Positions 42,340-52,414 of a DNA stretch of 64,000 nucleotides are shown here, piece by piece; positions within the stretch are counted from its first letter, which is position 1, and the number at the start of each line of letters is the position of its first letter. The DNA is taken from positions 62,001-126,000 of the forward strand of contig NZ_BBYF01000011.1 of the NCBI RefSeq assembly GCF_001894745.1, read 5' to 3'. The translations under genes were made by a program, and so were the position numbers. This DNA is from Paenibacillus sp. NAIST15-1 (lineage in GTDB: Bacteria > Bacillota > Bacilli > Paenibacillales > Paenibacillaceae). The notes below the pieces were generated by a model. It did no database searches. It saw nothing but the letters and a program-made list of their open reading frames with translations, and was not told the DNA's origin.

Positions 42340-44019
42340 TTACTTTTTCACTAGTAATTCTTCCTCTTCCAGAAGCATGCGGCGCAGCACCTTGCCCGCA
42401 ATCGTCTTCGGCAGCTCACTGCGAAATTCGTATTGGCGCGGTACCTTGAAGGAGGCCATCCGCTCGCGGCACCAGACATTTAACTCCTCTTGGGTCACTT
42501 GGGTACCTGTGCGAGTCACAATATATGCCTTGACTGTCTCTCCTCGGTAGGAGTCGGGCACACCGACGACGACGGCTTCCTTCACGCAAGGATGCTCGTA
42601 CAGCACTTCCTCCACTTCCCGCGGATAAATATTGAACCCGCCGGCAATGATCAAATCTTTTTTTCGATCTATGATGGAGAAAAAGCCATCCTCATCCTGC
42701 CTGCCCAGATCCCCTGTATACAGCCAGCCATCCCGAAGCGCCGTTACGGTCTCCTCCGGCTTGTTCCAATACCCCTTCATTACTTGTGGTCCGCGGACAA
42801 CTAGTTCCCCTACCTCGCCCTGTGGCAACTCTTCTCCCGTGTAGGAATCAACAATCTTCGCCTCCGTATCGGGGAATGGAATGCCAATGGATCCGTTTTT
42901 GCGCTTGCCCCAGAGCAGGTTCGCATGCGTAATCGGCGATGCTTCCGTCAAGCCGTACCCTTCGATAAGCACGCAGCCTGTTATCGCCTCGAACTTCTCC
43001 TGCACCTCAAGCGGCAGCGAAGCAGCACCGCTAATGCACGTGTGGATGGAAGATAGGTCATAACGATCCGTGTCAGGATGATTAATGAGCGAAATGTACA
43101 TCGTCGGTGCCCCTGGGAACACGGTCGGGCGCAGCTTATGAATAATGCGCAGCATCTCAGAGGGTTCGAATTTCGGCACAAGCACGTTCATCCCCCGGCA
43201 TAACGTACACAGATTCATCAAAATGGTCATTCCAAACACATGGAAAAATGGAAGCGCTCCCAAGAAGATTTCTTCTCCGCGCTTTACCTTATAGAACCAT
43301 GCAGCCGATTGCATCGTATTGGCAACCAAGTTCTGATGAGTCAGCATCACCCCTTTTGGGGTGCTTGTCGTCCCTCCCGTATACTGCAGCAATGCCAGAT
43401 CATGTTCTCCATCCACCTCGGCGCACATAAATCTTGGCGGTACGCTTTTGAGCAGCGGTACGAAGGCATGAACATGATCGTTATAGGTGATCCCTGCCGC
43501 CTGAACATTTTTCTTCATTTTAAAGGCAAACAGCACGTTTTTCGGAAAGGGCAAGTAGTCCTTAATCGAAGTGATAATCGCGTGCCGAAGCGGTGTGCGT
43601 GCCTGAGCGGCACGCACACGCGGATATAATACATCAAGAGTTATGATCGCAGCCGCACCGGAATCGGCTAGCTGGATCGCCAGCTCCCGCTCCTTATAAA
43701 GCGGATTCGTCAGTACAGCTATGCAACCAGCCATTAACGTACCGTAATACGCAATAACGGTCTGTGGACAGTTGGGCAGCATAATTGCCACTCGTTCTTG
43801 CCTGCCGATCCCAAGCCGCACAAGCGCGTTTGCGAATCGGCAGCATTCTTCAAGCAGCCGCTCATAGCTCAGCTGCTTCCCCATGAATTCGAGCGCAGGC
43901 CGTGTCGGATATTCCTGGGCTGCATCAATGAGGAATTGGGCGACATTTTGTCGCGGGTATTCATACGTCGGGTCAATTTCCTGCGGGTAATGACGGAGCC
44001 ATGGCTTCTCCAATGGCAT
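42340..44019 (-). CDS. lcfA: long-chain fatty-acid-CoA ligase
   Basis: A 559-residue AMP-forming ligase that activates fatty acids. Signature motifs: LLQYTGGTTSTPKGVMLTH (phosphate-binding), EGYGLTEASPITH, DGWLYTGDLGRQDEDGFFSIIDRKKDLI and the C-terminal catalytic lysine region LPKTIAGKVLRR. PLFHVFGMT-like FFHVFGMTILMN is present. It lies 37 bases after fadE in the minus-strand operon, feeding acyl-CoA to the oxidation enzymes. Confidence 0.92.
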   Translation of the reverse strand: MPLEKPWLRHYPQEIDPTYEYPRQNVAQFLIDAAQEYPTRPALEFMGKQLSYERLLEECCRFANALVRLGIGRQERVAIMLPNCPQTVIAYYGTLMAGCIAVLTNPLYKERELAIQLADSGAAAIITLDVLYPRVRAAQARTPLRHAIITSIKDYLPFPKNVLFAFKMKKNVQAAGITYNDHVHAFVPLLKSVPPRFMCAEVDGEHDLALLQYTGGTTSTPKGVMLTHQNLVANTMQSAAWFYKVKRGEEIFLGALPFFHVFGMTILMNLCTLCRGMNVLVPKFEPSEMLRIIHKLRPTVFPGAPTMYISLINHPDTDRYDLSSIHTCISGAASLPLEVQEKFEAITGCVLIEGYGLTEASPITHANLLWGKRKNGSIGIPFPDTEAKIVDSYTGEELPQGEVGELVVRGPQVMKGYWNKPEETVTALRDGWLYTGDLGRQDEDGFFSIIDRKKDLIIAGGFNIYPREVEEVLYEHPCVKEAVVVGVPDSYRGETVKAYIVTRTGTQVTQEELNVWCRERMASFKVPRQYEFRSELPKTIAGKVLRRMLLEEEELLVKK

Positions 44020-44056
44020 GCCTAACCATCCCTTCCTCGCGGGGAGCTCCCGCGTA

Positions 44057-45841
44057 TTACGAGACCACGTATTTTTCCGCTTGAATCACGCGTTCCGCTA
44101 TCTCACGCTTGATGCCAACGCCGTCAATCGGCGTGCTCTTCGCCAGCTTCTTCAGAATGGACAGCTGCGTGCGCAAGACATCGCCTGACTCCATTGCCGC
44201 CAGCGTTTCCTTGGCTGTTCGTTCAATATCTGCGAATGCCTCATGCACGTATACGGTTGTCATCTGCATCGCAAGTTTTGCTTTCGCTTCGCCGGACTTC
44301 GCCATCAGCTTGCGAGTGCGCAGCAGCGTGCTTTCCATTGCATATACAGCAATCATTAAATCAGCAAGGTTGCTCAAGATTTCCTGATGCTGCTCAAGCG
44401 ATGTACCGTATTTCTGAGCCGCCAATCCACCAAGCATAAGGAATATCTTCTTGGCCATCTGAACGAGATGTTCCTCCTGCTCCATCGCTCCACCTGATTC
44501 CGGCATGGATACGATAGACATCAGATCGGCTTGGAGCGCCTTCGCCTTCTGCAGGAGCGGCAATTCTCCCTTGGCGGCTCTCTTAAGCAGCGTACCTGGG
44601 ATAAGCAATCTATTGATTTCATTCGTTCCTTCGAAAATGCGGTTAATACGGGAGTCGCGGTAGATGCGCTCGATTTTATACTCCTGCGTAAAGCCGTAGC
44701 CGCCGTGAATTTGTACGCCTTCATCGGCTACAAAATCAAGCACCTCTGAAGCGAACACTTTATTAATGGAGCATTCAAGCGCATATTCAGCAATCGCCTT
44801 GGCCATTAACTGTCCCGAATCCGGCTGCTTGTAATCGATGTCCTTCAGCACATTGTCTACCAAGCCAGAAGTCCGATACACCATCGACTCCGTTACATAA
44901 GTACGGATGTTCATATCCGCCAGCTTATTGCCGATCAGAGAGAATTCTGTAAGCGCCTTGCCGAACTGTTTGCGTTCGCCAGCATATTTCACGCTCAGCT
45001 CGATCGCTTCCTTCGCTGCTCCGAGACATCCCGCGCCCAGCTTGAAGCGGCCGATGTTCAAAATATTGAACGCAATGACATGTCCGCGGCCTACCTCTCC
45101 AAGCACATTCTCCACTGGAACCTTGACGTCCTCGAAGAAGAGCGGACAAGTGGAAGAACTCTTGATGCCCATCTTCTTCTCTTCCGGCCCAACCGTGAAG
45201 CCTTCCATTCCCTTCTCAACAATGAATGCCGTGAAGTCTTTGCCATCTACCTTCGCATATACGATAAAAATATCTGCGAAGCCTGCATTTGTAATAAAAA
45301 TTTTAGAGCCATTCAGCACGTAATGACTGCCATCCTCAGACAGCTCCGCTGTCGACTTCGCACTAAGCGCGTCAGATCCCGATGACGGCTCCGTCAGGCA
45401 ATAAGCAGCGATTTTAGCGCCTGTTGCAAGGTCAGGCAAGTACTTGGCCTTCTGCTCCGGTGAGCCGAAGAACACGATCGGCAGTGTTCCGATACCCACA
45501 TGCGCGCCAACCGAGAGCGCAAAGCCAGATGCTTTGGTCAGCGTTTCGCCGATCAGCGTAGAGCTGACCTTGTCGAGCTCAAGACCGCCGTATTCCTCTG
45601 GAATATCTGCGCCAAGCAGCCCGATTTCCCCGGCCTTGCGCATCAGCTTAACCGTCAAATCGTAATTCAATTTTTCCAATTCTTCGTCGTGCGGCAGCAC
45701 TTCTCCTTCTACGAAATCACGAGTTGTATCCACCATCATGCGCTGTTCTTCGGTGAAGTCCTCCGGAGTAACAATCGCATCGGGAGTGATGTCATCAATG
45801 ACAAAGCTTCCGCCTTTGATTTTCAGTTCCAACATGGTCAT
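44057..45841 (-). CDS. fadE: acyl-CoA dehydrogenase FadE
   Basis: A 594-residue FAD enzyme that makes the first double bond of beta-oxidation. AYCLTEPSSGSDALSAKS and the C-terminal QIHGGYGFTQEYKIERIYRDSRINRIFEGTNEINR are typical signatures, the latter close to the catalytic glutamate. It is about 200 residues longer than short-chain dehydrogenases because of a C-terminal domain, like Bacillus FadE. Electrons go to EtfAB, encoded at 53-55 kb. It begins with two nearby ATGs after GAAGGAAG. Confidence 0.93.
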   Translation of the reverse strand: MTMLELKIKGGSFVIDDITPDAIVTPEDFTEEQRMMVDTTRDFVEGEVLPHDEELEKLNYDLTVKLMRKAGEIGLLGADIPEEYGGLELDKVSSTLIGETLTKASGFALSVGAHVGIGTLPIVFFGSPEQKAKYLPDLATGAKIAAYCLTEPSSGSDALSAKSTAELSEDGSHYVLNGSKIFITNAGFADIFIVYAKVDGKDFTAFIVEKGMEGFTVGPEEKKMGIKSSSTCPLFFEDVKVPVENVLGEVGRGHVIAFNILNIGRFKLGAGCLGAAKEAIELSVKYAGERKQFGKALTEFSLIGNKLADMNIRTYVTESMVYRTSGLVDNVLKDIDYKQPDSGQLMAKAIAEYALECSINKVFASEVLDFVADEGVQIHGGYGFTQEYKIERIYRDSRINRIFEGTNEINRLLIPGTLLKRAAKGELPLLQKAKALQADLMSIVSMPESGGAMEQEEHLVQMAKKIFLMLGGLAAQKYGTSLEQHQEILSNLADLMIAVYAMESTLLRTRKLMAKSGEAKAKLAMQMTTVYVHEAFADIERTAKETLAAMESGDVLRTQLSILKKLAKSTPIDGVGIKREIAERVIQAEKYVVS

Positions 45842-45944
45842 GGTAATCTTCTTCCTTTCGAAGTGGATTAAGAATGGATAAATGGCTTTGAATCATTTGA
45901 TCAATCTGAACAACAATGCAAGGCAATAAGTCTACGCACAGCGT

Positions 45945-47126
45945 TTAAGCAAACACTTCGAACACTCCGGCAGCTCCCATTCCACCACCGATGCACATGG
46001 ATACGACACCATAGCCGCCACCACGGCGGCGAAGCTCATGCAAGAGTGTCGCCGTCAGCTTCGAGCCGGTGCAGCCAAGCGGATGACCGAGCGCAATCGC
46101 GCCGCCATTCACATTCACCTTGCTCTCATCCAGCCCTAAGTGGCGAATGATATGCAGGCACTGCGAGGCGAATGCTTCATTCAGCTCAAACAGATCGACC
46201 TGATCCTGCGTAATACCGGCCTTGCGCAGCGCCTTCGGAATCGCTTCTACAGGTCCGACGCCCATAATGTCAGGCGCGACGCCAGCCAACGCGAAGCTGC
46301 GGAAGGCCGCAAGCGGCTTCAATCCAAGCTCCTTCGCTCTATCGGCGCTCATCAGTACACAGGCTGCCGCGCCGTCATTCATCGGCGAGCTATTGCCTGC
46401 CGTGACGCTGCCGCCCACGGAGAACGAAGGCTTCAGCTTCGCAAGCACTTCTTCTGTCGTGTCCGGCCGAACGCATTCATCCATATCGAAGGTCAGTTCT
46501 TTTTCCCAAGGCCGTCCATTGCTGTCGACCCCTCTCTGTACCGTTGAGACAGGTACAATCTCGTCACGGAATTTGCCTTCGGCGATGGCTGCCGCAGCCT
46601 TGCGATGACTGTTAGCAGCGAATTGATCCTGATCCTCACGGCTAATGCCGAATCGCTTCGCAACATTTTCCGCAGTGTATCCCATGCCCATGTATACTTC
46701 CGGCATTTCTGAGATCAGCTTCGGATGCGGTGCAAGCTTGAAACCGGTCATTGGCACCGCGCTCATGCTCTCTACTCCGCCGGCAACAATCGTGTCCGCA
46801 GAGCCGGCCATAATCCGTTCTGCAGCAAATGCGATCGATTGCAGGCCAGAAGCACAAAACCGGTTAACCGTAACCGCAGGCACCTCCTGCGGATAACCTG
46901 CATACAACGACAAGATTCGTGCCATGTTCAAGCCTTGCTCGCCTTCCGGCATTGCGCAGCCGAGTATGACGTCCTCAATATCCGATTTGTTCAAGCCTGG
47001 TGCGCGTCGAACAACTTCCTCCAGTACCGTTCTCCCCAGATCCTCAGCTCTCGTCTGCGCGAGACTCCCCTTCTTCGCCCGGCCAACCGGCGTACGCGCT
47101 ATAGATACAATGACAGCTTCTTTCAT
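45945..47126 (-). CDS. fadA: acetyl-CoA C-acyltransferase FadA
   Basis: A 393-residue thiolase. The nucleophilic cysteine is in VNRFCASGLQSIAFA; the C-terminal catalytic His and Cys are in NVNGGAIALGHPLGCTGSKL and VSMCIGGGMGAAGVFE. GNSSPMNDGAAACVLMS is also typical. It performs the last cleavage of the cycle and lies 34 bases after fadN, 103 bases before fadE. Confidence 0.94.
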   Translation of the reverse strand: MKEAVIVSIARTPVGRAKKGSLAQTRAEDLGRTVLEEVVRRAPGLNKSDIEDVILGCAMPEGEQGLNMARILSLYAGYPQEVPAVTVNRFCASGLQSIAFAAERIMAGSADTIVAGGVESMSAVPMTGFKLAPHPKLISEMPEVYMGMGYTAENVAKRFGISREDQDQFAANSHRKAAAAIAEGKFRDEIVPVSTVQRGVDSNGRPWEKELTFDMDECVRPDTTEEVLAKLKPSFSVGGSVTAGNSSPMNDGAAACVLMSADRAKELGLKPLAAFRSFALAGVAPDIMGVGPVEAIPKALRKAGITQDQVDLFELNEAFASQCLHIIRHLGLDESKVNVNGGAIALGHPLGCTGSKLTATLLHELRRRGGGYGVVSMCIGGGMGAAGVFEVFA

Positions 47127-47160
47127 TGCGATCTCCCCTCATTCCTAATTTGGAAGGATA

Positions 47161-49557
47161 TTAATTGCGCAGCGGCTTGCCCTTGGAGAGCATGTGCTGC
47201 ATGCGCGCCTGCGTCTTCGGTTCGCCGCACAGGCTTAAGAAAGCTTCACGTTCCAGATCGAGCATGTATTGCTCGCTCACCAAGCTGTTCGCCAGTACGT
47301 TGCCGCCCGCAAGCACATGCGCCAGCTTATTGGCGATCAACCGGTCATGATCTGAAATATAGCCGCCGAGGTGCATCGTATAGGCTGCCAGCTGCAGTAC
47401 GGATTTGCCAGGTTCACCAACGACGCGGATGCGCTCCTCTTCTCTCGGCGCATATCCGACCCGATCCATTTCCAGCACGGCCATCTTCGCCTCATGTATA
47501 CGGCGATCCGGGTTGATAACGACGGAGTCGTTAGGCCCCATATAGCCGAGCCGCTTCGTGTCATGTCCACTTGTCGATACCTTCGCCATAGCAATTGTTT
47601 CGAAATAGCTGTTGATGTACGATTGCAGGTCTGGATTCGTTTGGCCGACGATTTGGCTTGAGCGCAAGGCCATCTCTTTACAGCCGCCGCCCGCTGGAAT
47701 CAAGCCAACGCCCGTTTCGACCAATCCGAAGTACGTTTCCGCAGAGAAAATGATTTTGTCTGCCGGCAGGCACGCTTCTACCCCTCCACCAAGCGTCATT
47801 TGATGCGGCGCAGCTACAACAGGCTTCTCCAGTCTCTTCAGCGTCAGCATCGTAGTCTGGAACTGGCGGATGATAAGATCAATTTCATCCCATTCCTCTT
47901 CCTGAGCCTCCATTAGAAGCAGCATGACATTGGCGCCCACGCAGAAATGACGCCCTTCATTTGCCACAACGAGTCCGCGGTAATTACGGCGAACTTCCTC
48001 CACGCTTTTCTGAATCATGGTCAAAATATCCGCACCGATGGCATTGTTCGGCGAATGGAATTCCAGACAAGCTACGCCGTCCCCGATGTCAATCAAGCTA
48101 GCACCCGGGTTAGATAGCACGACCTTGTTCTGCTGCTTGAGCTGCTTGAGCGAAATATGCTCCGCTGCCGACTCCAGCTCAGTCCACTCCCCGCCATGAA
48201 CGTAAAATTGTTGTGCCTCCCGCTTCTCATAGAAGTGAGTATGTCCTTCAGCAATCCACGCGCGTACCCAATCTGGCAGCACGTCGCCCTCTGCCTCCAT
48301 GCGTTTGGCAGCCGACACCAAGCCGATCGCGTCCCATACTTCGAACGGCCCGAGTTCCCAATTGAAGCCCCATTTCATCGCATTGTCGATATCGACAATC
48401 GAATCGGCGATTTCGCCCAGCTTGTGCGCCGAATAGAGCAGCACCGGCTTCAGCGTGTTCCATGCCAGTTCGGAATAACGATCCTTTGTACCGAGCAGCG
48501 CCTTGATTTTATTCGCTGCGCCCTTGGCAGACTTTGACGCTTCCAAGGAGGCGGAAGAGATTTTGCGTACCGGCTCGTAGTCCATCGTGTCAAAGCGCAG
48601 TGCCTGTATGACCTTCCCAGAGTCGGTCTTTACCTTCTTATAGAAGCCCTGGCCCTGCTTCTCACCTATCCAGCCTAAGTCAACCATCCGGGTAAGAACA
48701 TCCGGCGCGCTGAATACATCTTTCTCTACTGTCGCTGCTGTCTGGTCATGCACATTCGCTGCTACATGCACGAACGTGTCAAGTCCAACCAGATCAAGTG
48801 TACGGAACGTTGCGCTCTTCGGGCGACCAAGCGCAGGTCCAGTGACAGCATCTACTTCCTCGACCGTGTACCCAAGCTCCATCATATTTCGCAATGTAAT
48901 AAGCAGTCCAAATGTACCGATTCGGTTGGCGATAAAGTTCGGCGTGTCCTTGGCTACAACGACGCCTTTGCCGAGGCGACGCTCACAGAACTCATGCATG
49001 TAGGACACAATTTCCGGATCTGTCGTCTCTCCCGGAATAATTTCAAGCAGCTTCATATAACGTGGAGGATTGAAAAAATGAGTGCCTAAAAAGTGCTTTT
49101 TAAATAACTCTCCGCACGAAGCAACCATGTCGTTGATGGATATGCCTGACGTATTCGATGTTACGATCGTTCCCGGCTTCCATACCCCTTCGATTCGCTT
49201 CAGCAGGTCGCGCTTCACATCCAGTCTCTCGACGACGACCTCAATAATCCAATCCACGTCTGCAAGCTTCGACAGATCATCTTCGAGATTGCCCGGTGTA
49301 ATTCTGCCCGCGAACTCTTCACTATAAAGCGGTGCCGGCTTCGTCTTCTTCAGGCGCGCGATCGCATCCGCAGCTAAACGATTGCGTACAGCTGGATGCT
49401 CCAGTGTGAGTCCTTTCTTGGATTCAGCTTCTGTAAGCTGGTTCGGCACAAGGTCGAGCAGCAGGCAGCGAATGCCTGCACCCGCCAAGTGGGCGGCAAT
49501 AGCCGCACCCATTACGCCAGAGCCGATAACGGCGGCGCATTGAATCGGTTGAACCAT
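47161..49557 (-). CDS. fadN: 3-hydroxyacyl-CoA dehydrogenase / enoyl-CoA hydratase FadN
   Basis: A 798-residue bifunctional enzyme. I start at the ATG at 49557, preceded by GGGAGGG; the longest frame adds 22 residues without support. The NAD-binding dehydrogenase domain comes first (AAVIGSGVMGAAIAAHLAG, HFFNPPRYMKLLEIIPG, KDTPNFIANRIG), then the second dehydrogenase domain, then the hydratase/crotonase domain at about residues 490-720 (NAIGADILTMI, GRHFCVGANVMLL, GGGVEACLPAD). Dehydrogenase-first order is that of FadN, opposite to enteric FadB. Confidence 0.93.
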   Translation of the reverse strand: MVQPIQCAAVIGSGVMGAAIAAHLAGAGIRCLLLDLVPNQLTEAESKKGLTLEHPAVRNRLAADAIARLKKTKPAPLYSEEFAGRITPGNLEDDLSKLADVDWIIEVVVERLDVKRDLLKRIEGVWKPGTIVTSNTSGISINDMVASCGELFKKHFLGTHFFNPPRYMKLLEIIPGETTDPEIVSYMHEFCERRLGKGVVVAKDTPNFIANRIGTFGLLITLRNMMELGYTVEEVDAVTGPALGRPKSATFRTLDLVGLDTFVHVAANVHDQTAATVEKDVFSAPDVLTRMVDLGWIGEKQGQGFYKKVKTDSGKVIQALRFDTMDYEPVRKISSASLEASKSAKGAANKIKALLGTKDRYSELAWNTLKPVLLYSAHKLGEIADSIVDIDNAMKWGFNWELGPFEVWDAIGLVSAAKRMEAEGDVLPDWVRAWIAEGHTHFYEKREAQQFYVHGGEWTELESAAEHISLKQLKQQNKVVLSNPGASLIDIGDGVACLEFHSPNNAIGADILTMIQKSVEEVRRNYRGLVVANEGRHFCVGANVMLLLMEAQEEEWDEIDLIIRQFQTTMLTLKRLEKPVVAAPHQMTLGGGVEACLPADKIIFSAETYFGLVETGVGLIPAGGGCKEMALRSSQIVGQTNPDLQSYINSYFETIAMAKVSTSGHDTKRLGYMGPNDSVVINPDRRIHEAKMAVLEMDRVGYAPREEERIRVVGEPGKSVLQLAAYTMHLGGYISDHDRLIANKLAHVLAGGNVLANSLVSEQYMLDLEREAFLSLCGEPKTQARMQHMLSKGKPLRN

Positions 49558-49639
49558 ATGCGAGTTCCCTCCCAATTTGTAATGGTCTGTGTCACATGAT
49601 GAGAACAACAAGAACGACTTCAAGACTTTAATAGATATG

Positions 49640-49838
49640 AAATTGTTGGCTGATGACGATACTCTGAGATGTTCCCTGCTTCAGAAGTGCTGGGTGCACT
49701 TCGTAAGATGTTCCTGCTTCAGGACTTGTAAGTGTGTCTGTACTTCGTGAGGTGTGTATTGCTTGAAATGTGTACTTCTGAGATGTGTGCTTCTTGAGAT
49801 GTGTGCTTCTTGAGATGTGTGCTTCTTGAGATGTGCAA
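49640..49838. repeat. 16-base tandem repeat array, perfect to decayed, between fadF and fadN
   Basis: GATGTGTGCTTCTTGA stands three times without change at 49782-49829. At least four more diverged units extend leftward (such as GGTGTGTATTGCTTGA and GATGTTCCTGCTTC). The 473-base gap between fadF and fadN shows no supported gene; translations of the repeat give low-complexity frames. Confidence 0.85.
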
Positions 49839-50030
49839 TGCTTCCAGACCGCTGCTCTTGATGCCAATGCTGCTCTTAAGACAAGTGCTAATCTGGATTG
49901 TGCTTGTCGTTGTAGTTGTAGATTCATAGAAGAAAGATATATGGAGTAGTTCATTGATGGTGAGAGAATGAGGTTTTTGACCATTGTTCAAAAAATGCAA
50001 TCATTCTTTGTAGACTTACCAAGGGCTGTC

Positions 50031-52205
50031 TTATGAAACCGTCATCGGCTGCTTGTCATCCAATTTAACCGCCCCGAACACAGCTAGTTCCAAAATTTCT
50101 GCGATGTCGCGCGTCTGAACGGATTCCTCGGCTTCAAGCAGTTTCGTGCCGTCCTCCATCATCGTGAGGCAGTACGGGCATGCCGATGAAATTACGGTCG
50201 GCTTTGTGGCCAGTGCTTGCTCAGTGCGCGCCAGATTGACACGCTTGCCTGCAGTCTCTTCCATCCACATCATGCCGCCGCCAGCTCCGCAGCACATGCC
50301 ATTCTCACGGCTTCGCTCTATTTCAAGCAGGGTTACGCCGCGTATCGCGCGCAGGATATTGCGCGGTTGTTCATAAACGCCATTATAGCGTCCAAGATAA
50401 CAGGAGTCGTGGTACGTAATTCGTTCCTCCACCTCATACTGCGGAACAAGACTTCCCGCGCGAATCAGTTCATCAAGCAGCTCGCTGTGATGGAGTACTT
50501 CGGCTTCCAGCCCAAACTCGGGATACTCATTCTTTAACGTGTTGTACGTATGGGGACAAGCCGTAACAATTTTGCGTACATTATATTTTTGGAAAGTGAC
50601 GATGTTCTCCTCGCATAGCTGCTGGAACAAAAATTCATTGCCCATGCGCCGCGGAGTATCGCCCGAATTCTTCTCTTCATTGCCGAGTATGGCAAAGTTC
50701 ACGCCGGCTTCATTCATCAGGCGCACAAGCGCCCGCGTAACCTTCCGGCTGCGATTATCATAAGAGCCCATGGAGCCGACGAACAGCAGGATATCAAACT
50801 CCGGATTCTCCTTCACGGTTGGTACATGAAGCACACCTTCAGGATCAACTTCCTTCACCCATTTCACACGATCACTGCGGCTAATGCCCCACGGATTGCT
50901 CTGACGCTCAATGTTCTGCAGCGCCCGCTGCCCATCATGCGGCATGCTCCCTTGCGTTAGCACCAGATAACGGCGCATATCGACGATTTTGTCGACATGT
51001 TCATTGCCGACCGGACATTGATCCTCACAGTTGCGGCAGGTCGTGCATGCCCATATTTCAGCCTCGGACATCACATCGCCGATAAGCTCAAGTTGCTCTG
51101 GGGGGTGTTGTGCAATTTGCCAAGTGGCTGCCTGCGCCTGCATCGTCGAAGCAATATCGGTTATCCCCTGTCCGTGCCACTTTCCAAGCTCGGCCCCCTC
51201 TGGATTCATGCTGTGAGTACCCGTTGATTTGAATGCAAAGGCAGGAGTCCATGGTGAACGAGACGTAATAGCCGCTCCTTTCTCTGTCAGGTGATCGCGC
51301 AACTTGACGATCATATGCATGGGCGACAGCCATTTCCCTGTACTGGCAGCCGGACATACATTCGTACAGCGCCCGCATTCGACGCATGCGTACAGATCCA
51401 CTAGCTGCTTCTGTGTAAAATCCTCCACTTTGCCCACACCGAACGATTCAGCTTCCTCATCTTCCAAGTCGAGCTTGCTCAACCGCCCGACAGGCTCTGT
51501 GCGCCGAAGCAGCAGGTTGACGGGAGCCGACAGTAGATGGAAATGCTTGCTCTGCGGCACATAGACAAGAAACGCAAGCAAAATCAACAAGTGCGCCCAC
51601 CAGAATGCGATATAGAGCGCCTCAGCCACCCCGTGGGATATGCCGGTAAAAATACCTGCTATAAGGGAAGATATCGGCGCGTATCCCGATGCCCCTTCTC
51701 CTTCAGCTAACCGATGGAATCCCATCGTCAATAAGACAGACAACATCAAAGCGTAAATAAAGAAGACGACAATCGATGGCTTCCAGCCCCGCTTCAGCCT
51801 TCCTAGTTTCTCCCCGTATCTGCGATAGGCAGCATACCCCATGGCAATGAGTATCAACGTCACGGTTGCTTCCTGCAGCAGCTCGAATGCCTCGTACCCG
51901 GGAATGGGCAGCGGTTTGCCCGACAATCCTTTATAAATAATATCCAGTGCGCCAACTTGTAAAATGATGAAACCATAGAAGATGACAATATGCATCAGGC
52001 CGCTTTTCTTATCCTTCAGCAGTTTCGTCTGCCCGAACACTTGGGCGGCAAATGCATGCAAATTGTGCTTCACCCGTCCGCTCCAATTTACCGGCTGTCC
52101 GAGTTTGACATACAAGAACCGGTGATAGACCGCTTTGGCAAACCAATAAACGCCGAGTCCCGTAACGGCCAAAAATAGGACAAGCTGCACAATCGCTCCC
52201 GGCAT
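50031..52205 (-). CDS. fadF: membrane Fe-S oxidoreductase FadF (ETF:menaquinone oxidoreductase type)
   Basis: A 724-residue protein from the ATG at 52205, nine bases after AAAGGGG (a TTG at 52226 is the longer option). The N-terminal half has about five or six membrane helices with cytochrome-like histidines (residues 1-250). Two 4Fe-4S motifs follow, CVECGRCTNVCP and CTTCRNCEDQCPV. Two CCG domains of heterodisulfide-reductase type close the protein (SCYLGRYN, GMCCGAGGGMMW, SACPYCLTMM). It should pass electrons from EtfAB to menaquinone. Confidence 0.88.
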   Translation of the reverse strand: MPGAIVQLVLFLAVTGLGVYWFAKAVYHRFLYVKLGQPVNWSGRVKHNLHAFAAQVFGQTKLLKDKKSGLMHIVIFYGFIILQVGALDIIYKGLSGKPLPIPGYEAFELLQEATVTLILIAMGYAAYRRYGEKLGRLKRGWKPSIVVFFIYALMLSVLLTMGFHRLAEGEGASGYAPISSLIAGIFTGISHGVAEALYIAFWWAHLLILLAFLVYVPQSKHFHLLSAPVNLLLRRTEPVGRLSKLDLEDEEAESFGVGKVEDFTQKQLVDLYACVECGRCTNVCPAASTGKWLSPMHMIVKLRDHLTEKGAAITSRSPWTPAFAFKSTGTHSMNPEGAELGKWHGQGITDIASTMQAQAATWQIAQHPPEQLELIGDVMSEAEIWACTTCRNCEDQCPVGNEHVDKIVDMRRYLVLTQGSMPHDGQRALQNIERQSNPWGISRSDRVKWVKEVDPEGVLHVPTVKENPEFDILLFVGSMGSYDNRSRKVTRALVRLMNEAGVNFAILGNEEKNSGDTPRRMGNEFLFQQLCEENIVTFQKYNVRKIVTACPHTYNTLKNEYPEFGLEAEVLHHSELLDELIRAGSLVPQYEVEERITYHDSCYLGRYNGVYEQPRNILRAIRGVTLLEIERSRENGMCCGAGGGMMWMEETAGKRVNLARTEQALATKPTVISSACPYCLTMMEDGTKLLEAEESVQTRDIAEILELAVFGAVKLDDKQPMTVS

Positions 52206-52362
52206 CGGAACCATCCCCTTTCTCAATATTGCAAATGAATGAATTACCTACAGGAAGCGTTTTCATCCCCTTGTCACCAAGTGCCTTTCTACTGCCTTAA
52301 CCCAGATCTATATCCAATGATTGACAATGATCTCAGTTCTAATTTATGATAGCAGCAGAAAC

Positions 52363-52380
52363 TGAATGAGCATTCATTCA
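52363..52380. promoter_or_regulatory. FadR operator
   Basis: TGAATGAGCATTCATTCA matches the Bacillus FadR consensus TGAATGANTANTCATTCA at all but one fixed position. It lies 35 bases before fadR in the gap divergent with fadF. A half site (AATGAATGAATTA) at about 52233 lies near the fadF start. Confidence 0.85.
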
Positions 52381-52414
52381 TTTGTATTCCATATTCTAGC
52401 ACCGAGGTGATTCC

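Noticed and set aside
46725-47516. Open frame of 263 codons opposite fadA and fadN
   Set aside because: It spans the junction of two strong genes on the other strand and shows only Cys/Arg-rich low-quality sequence.
49782-49829. Possible CRISPR-like array
   Set aside because: The 16-base units are head to tail with no spacers between them, and no cas genes are nearby.
49628-50000. Two overlapping minus-strand frames over the 16-base repeat
   Set aside because: The repeated His/Ser/Thr pattern simply reflects the tandem repeat; no ribosome site or domain supports translation.
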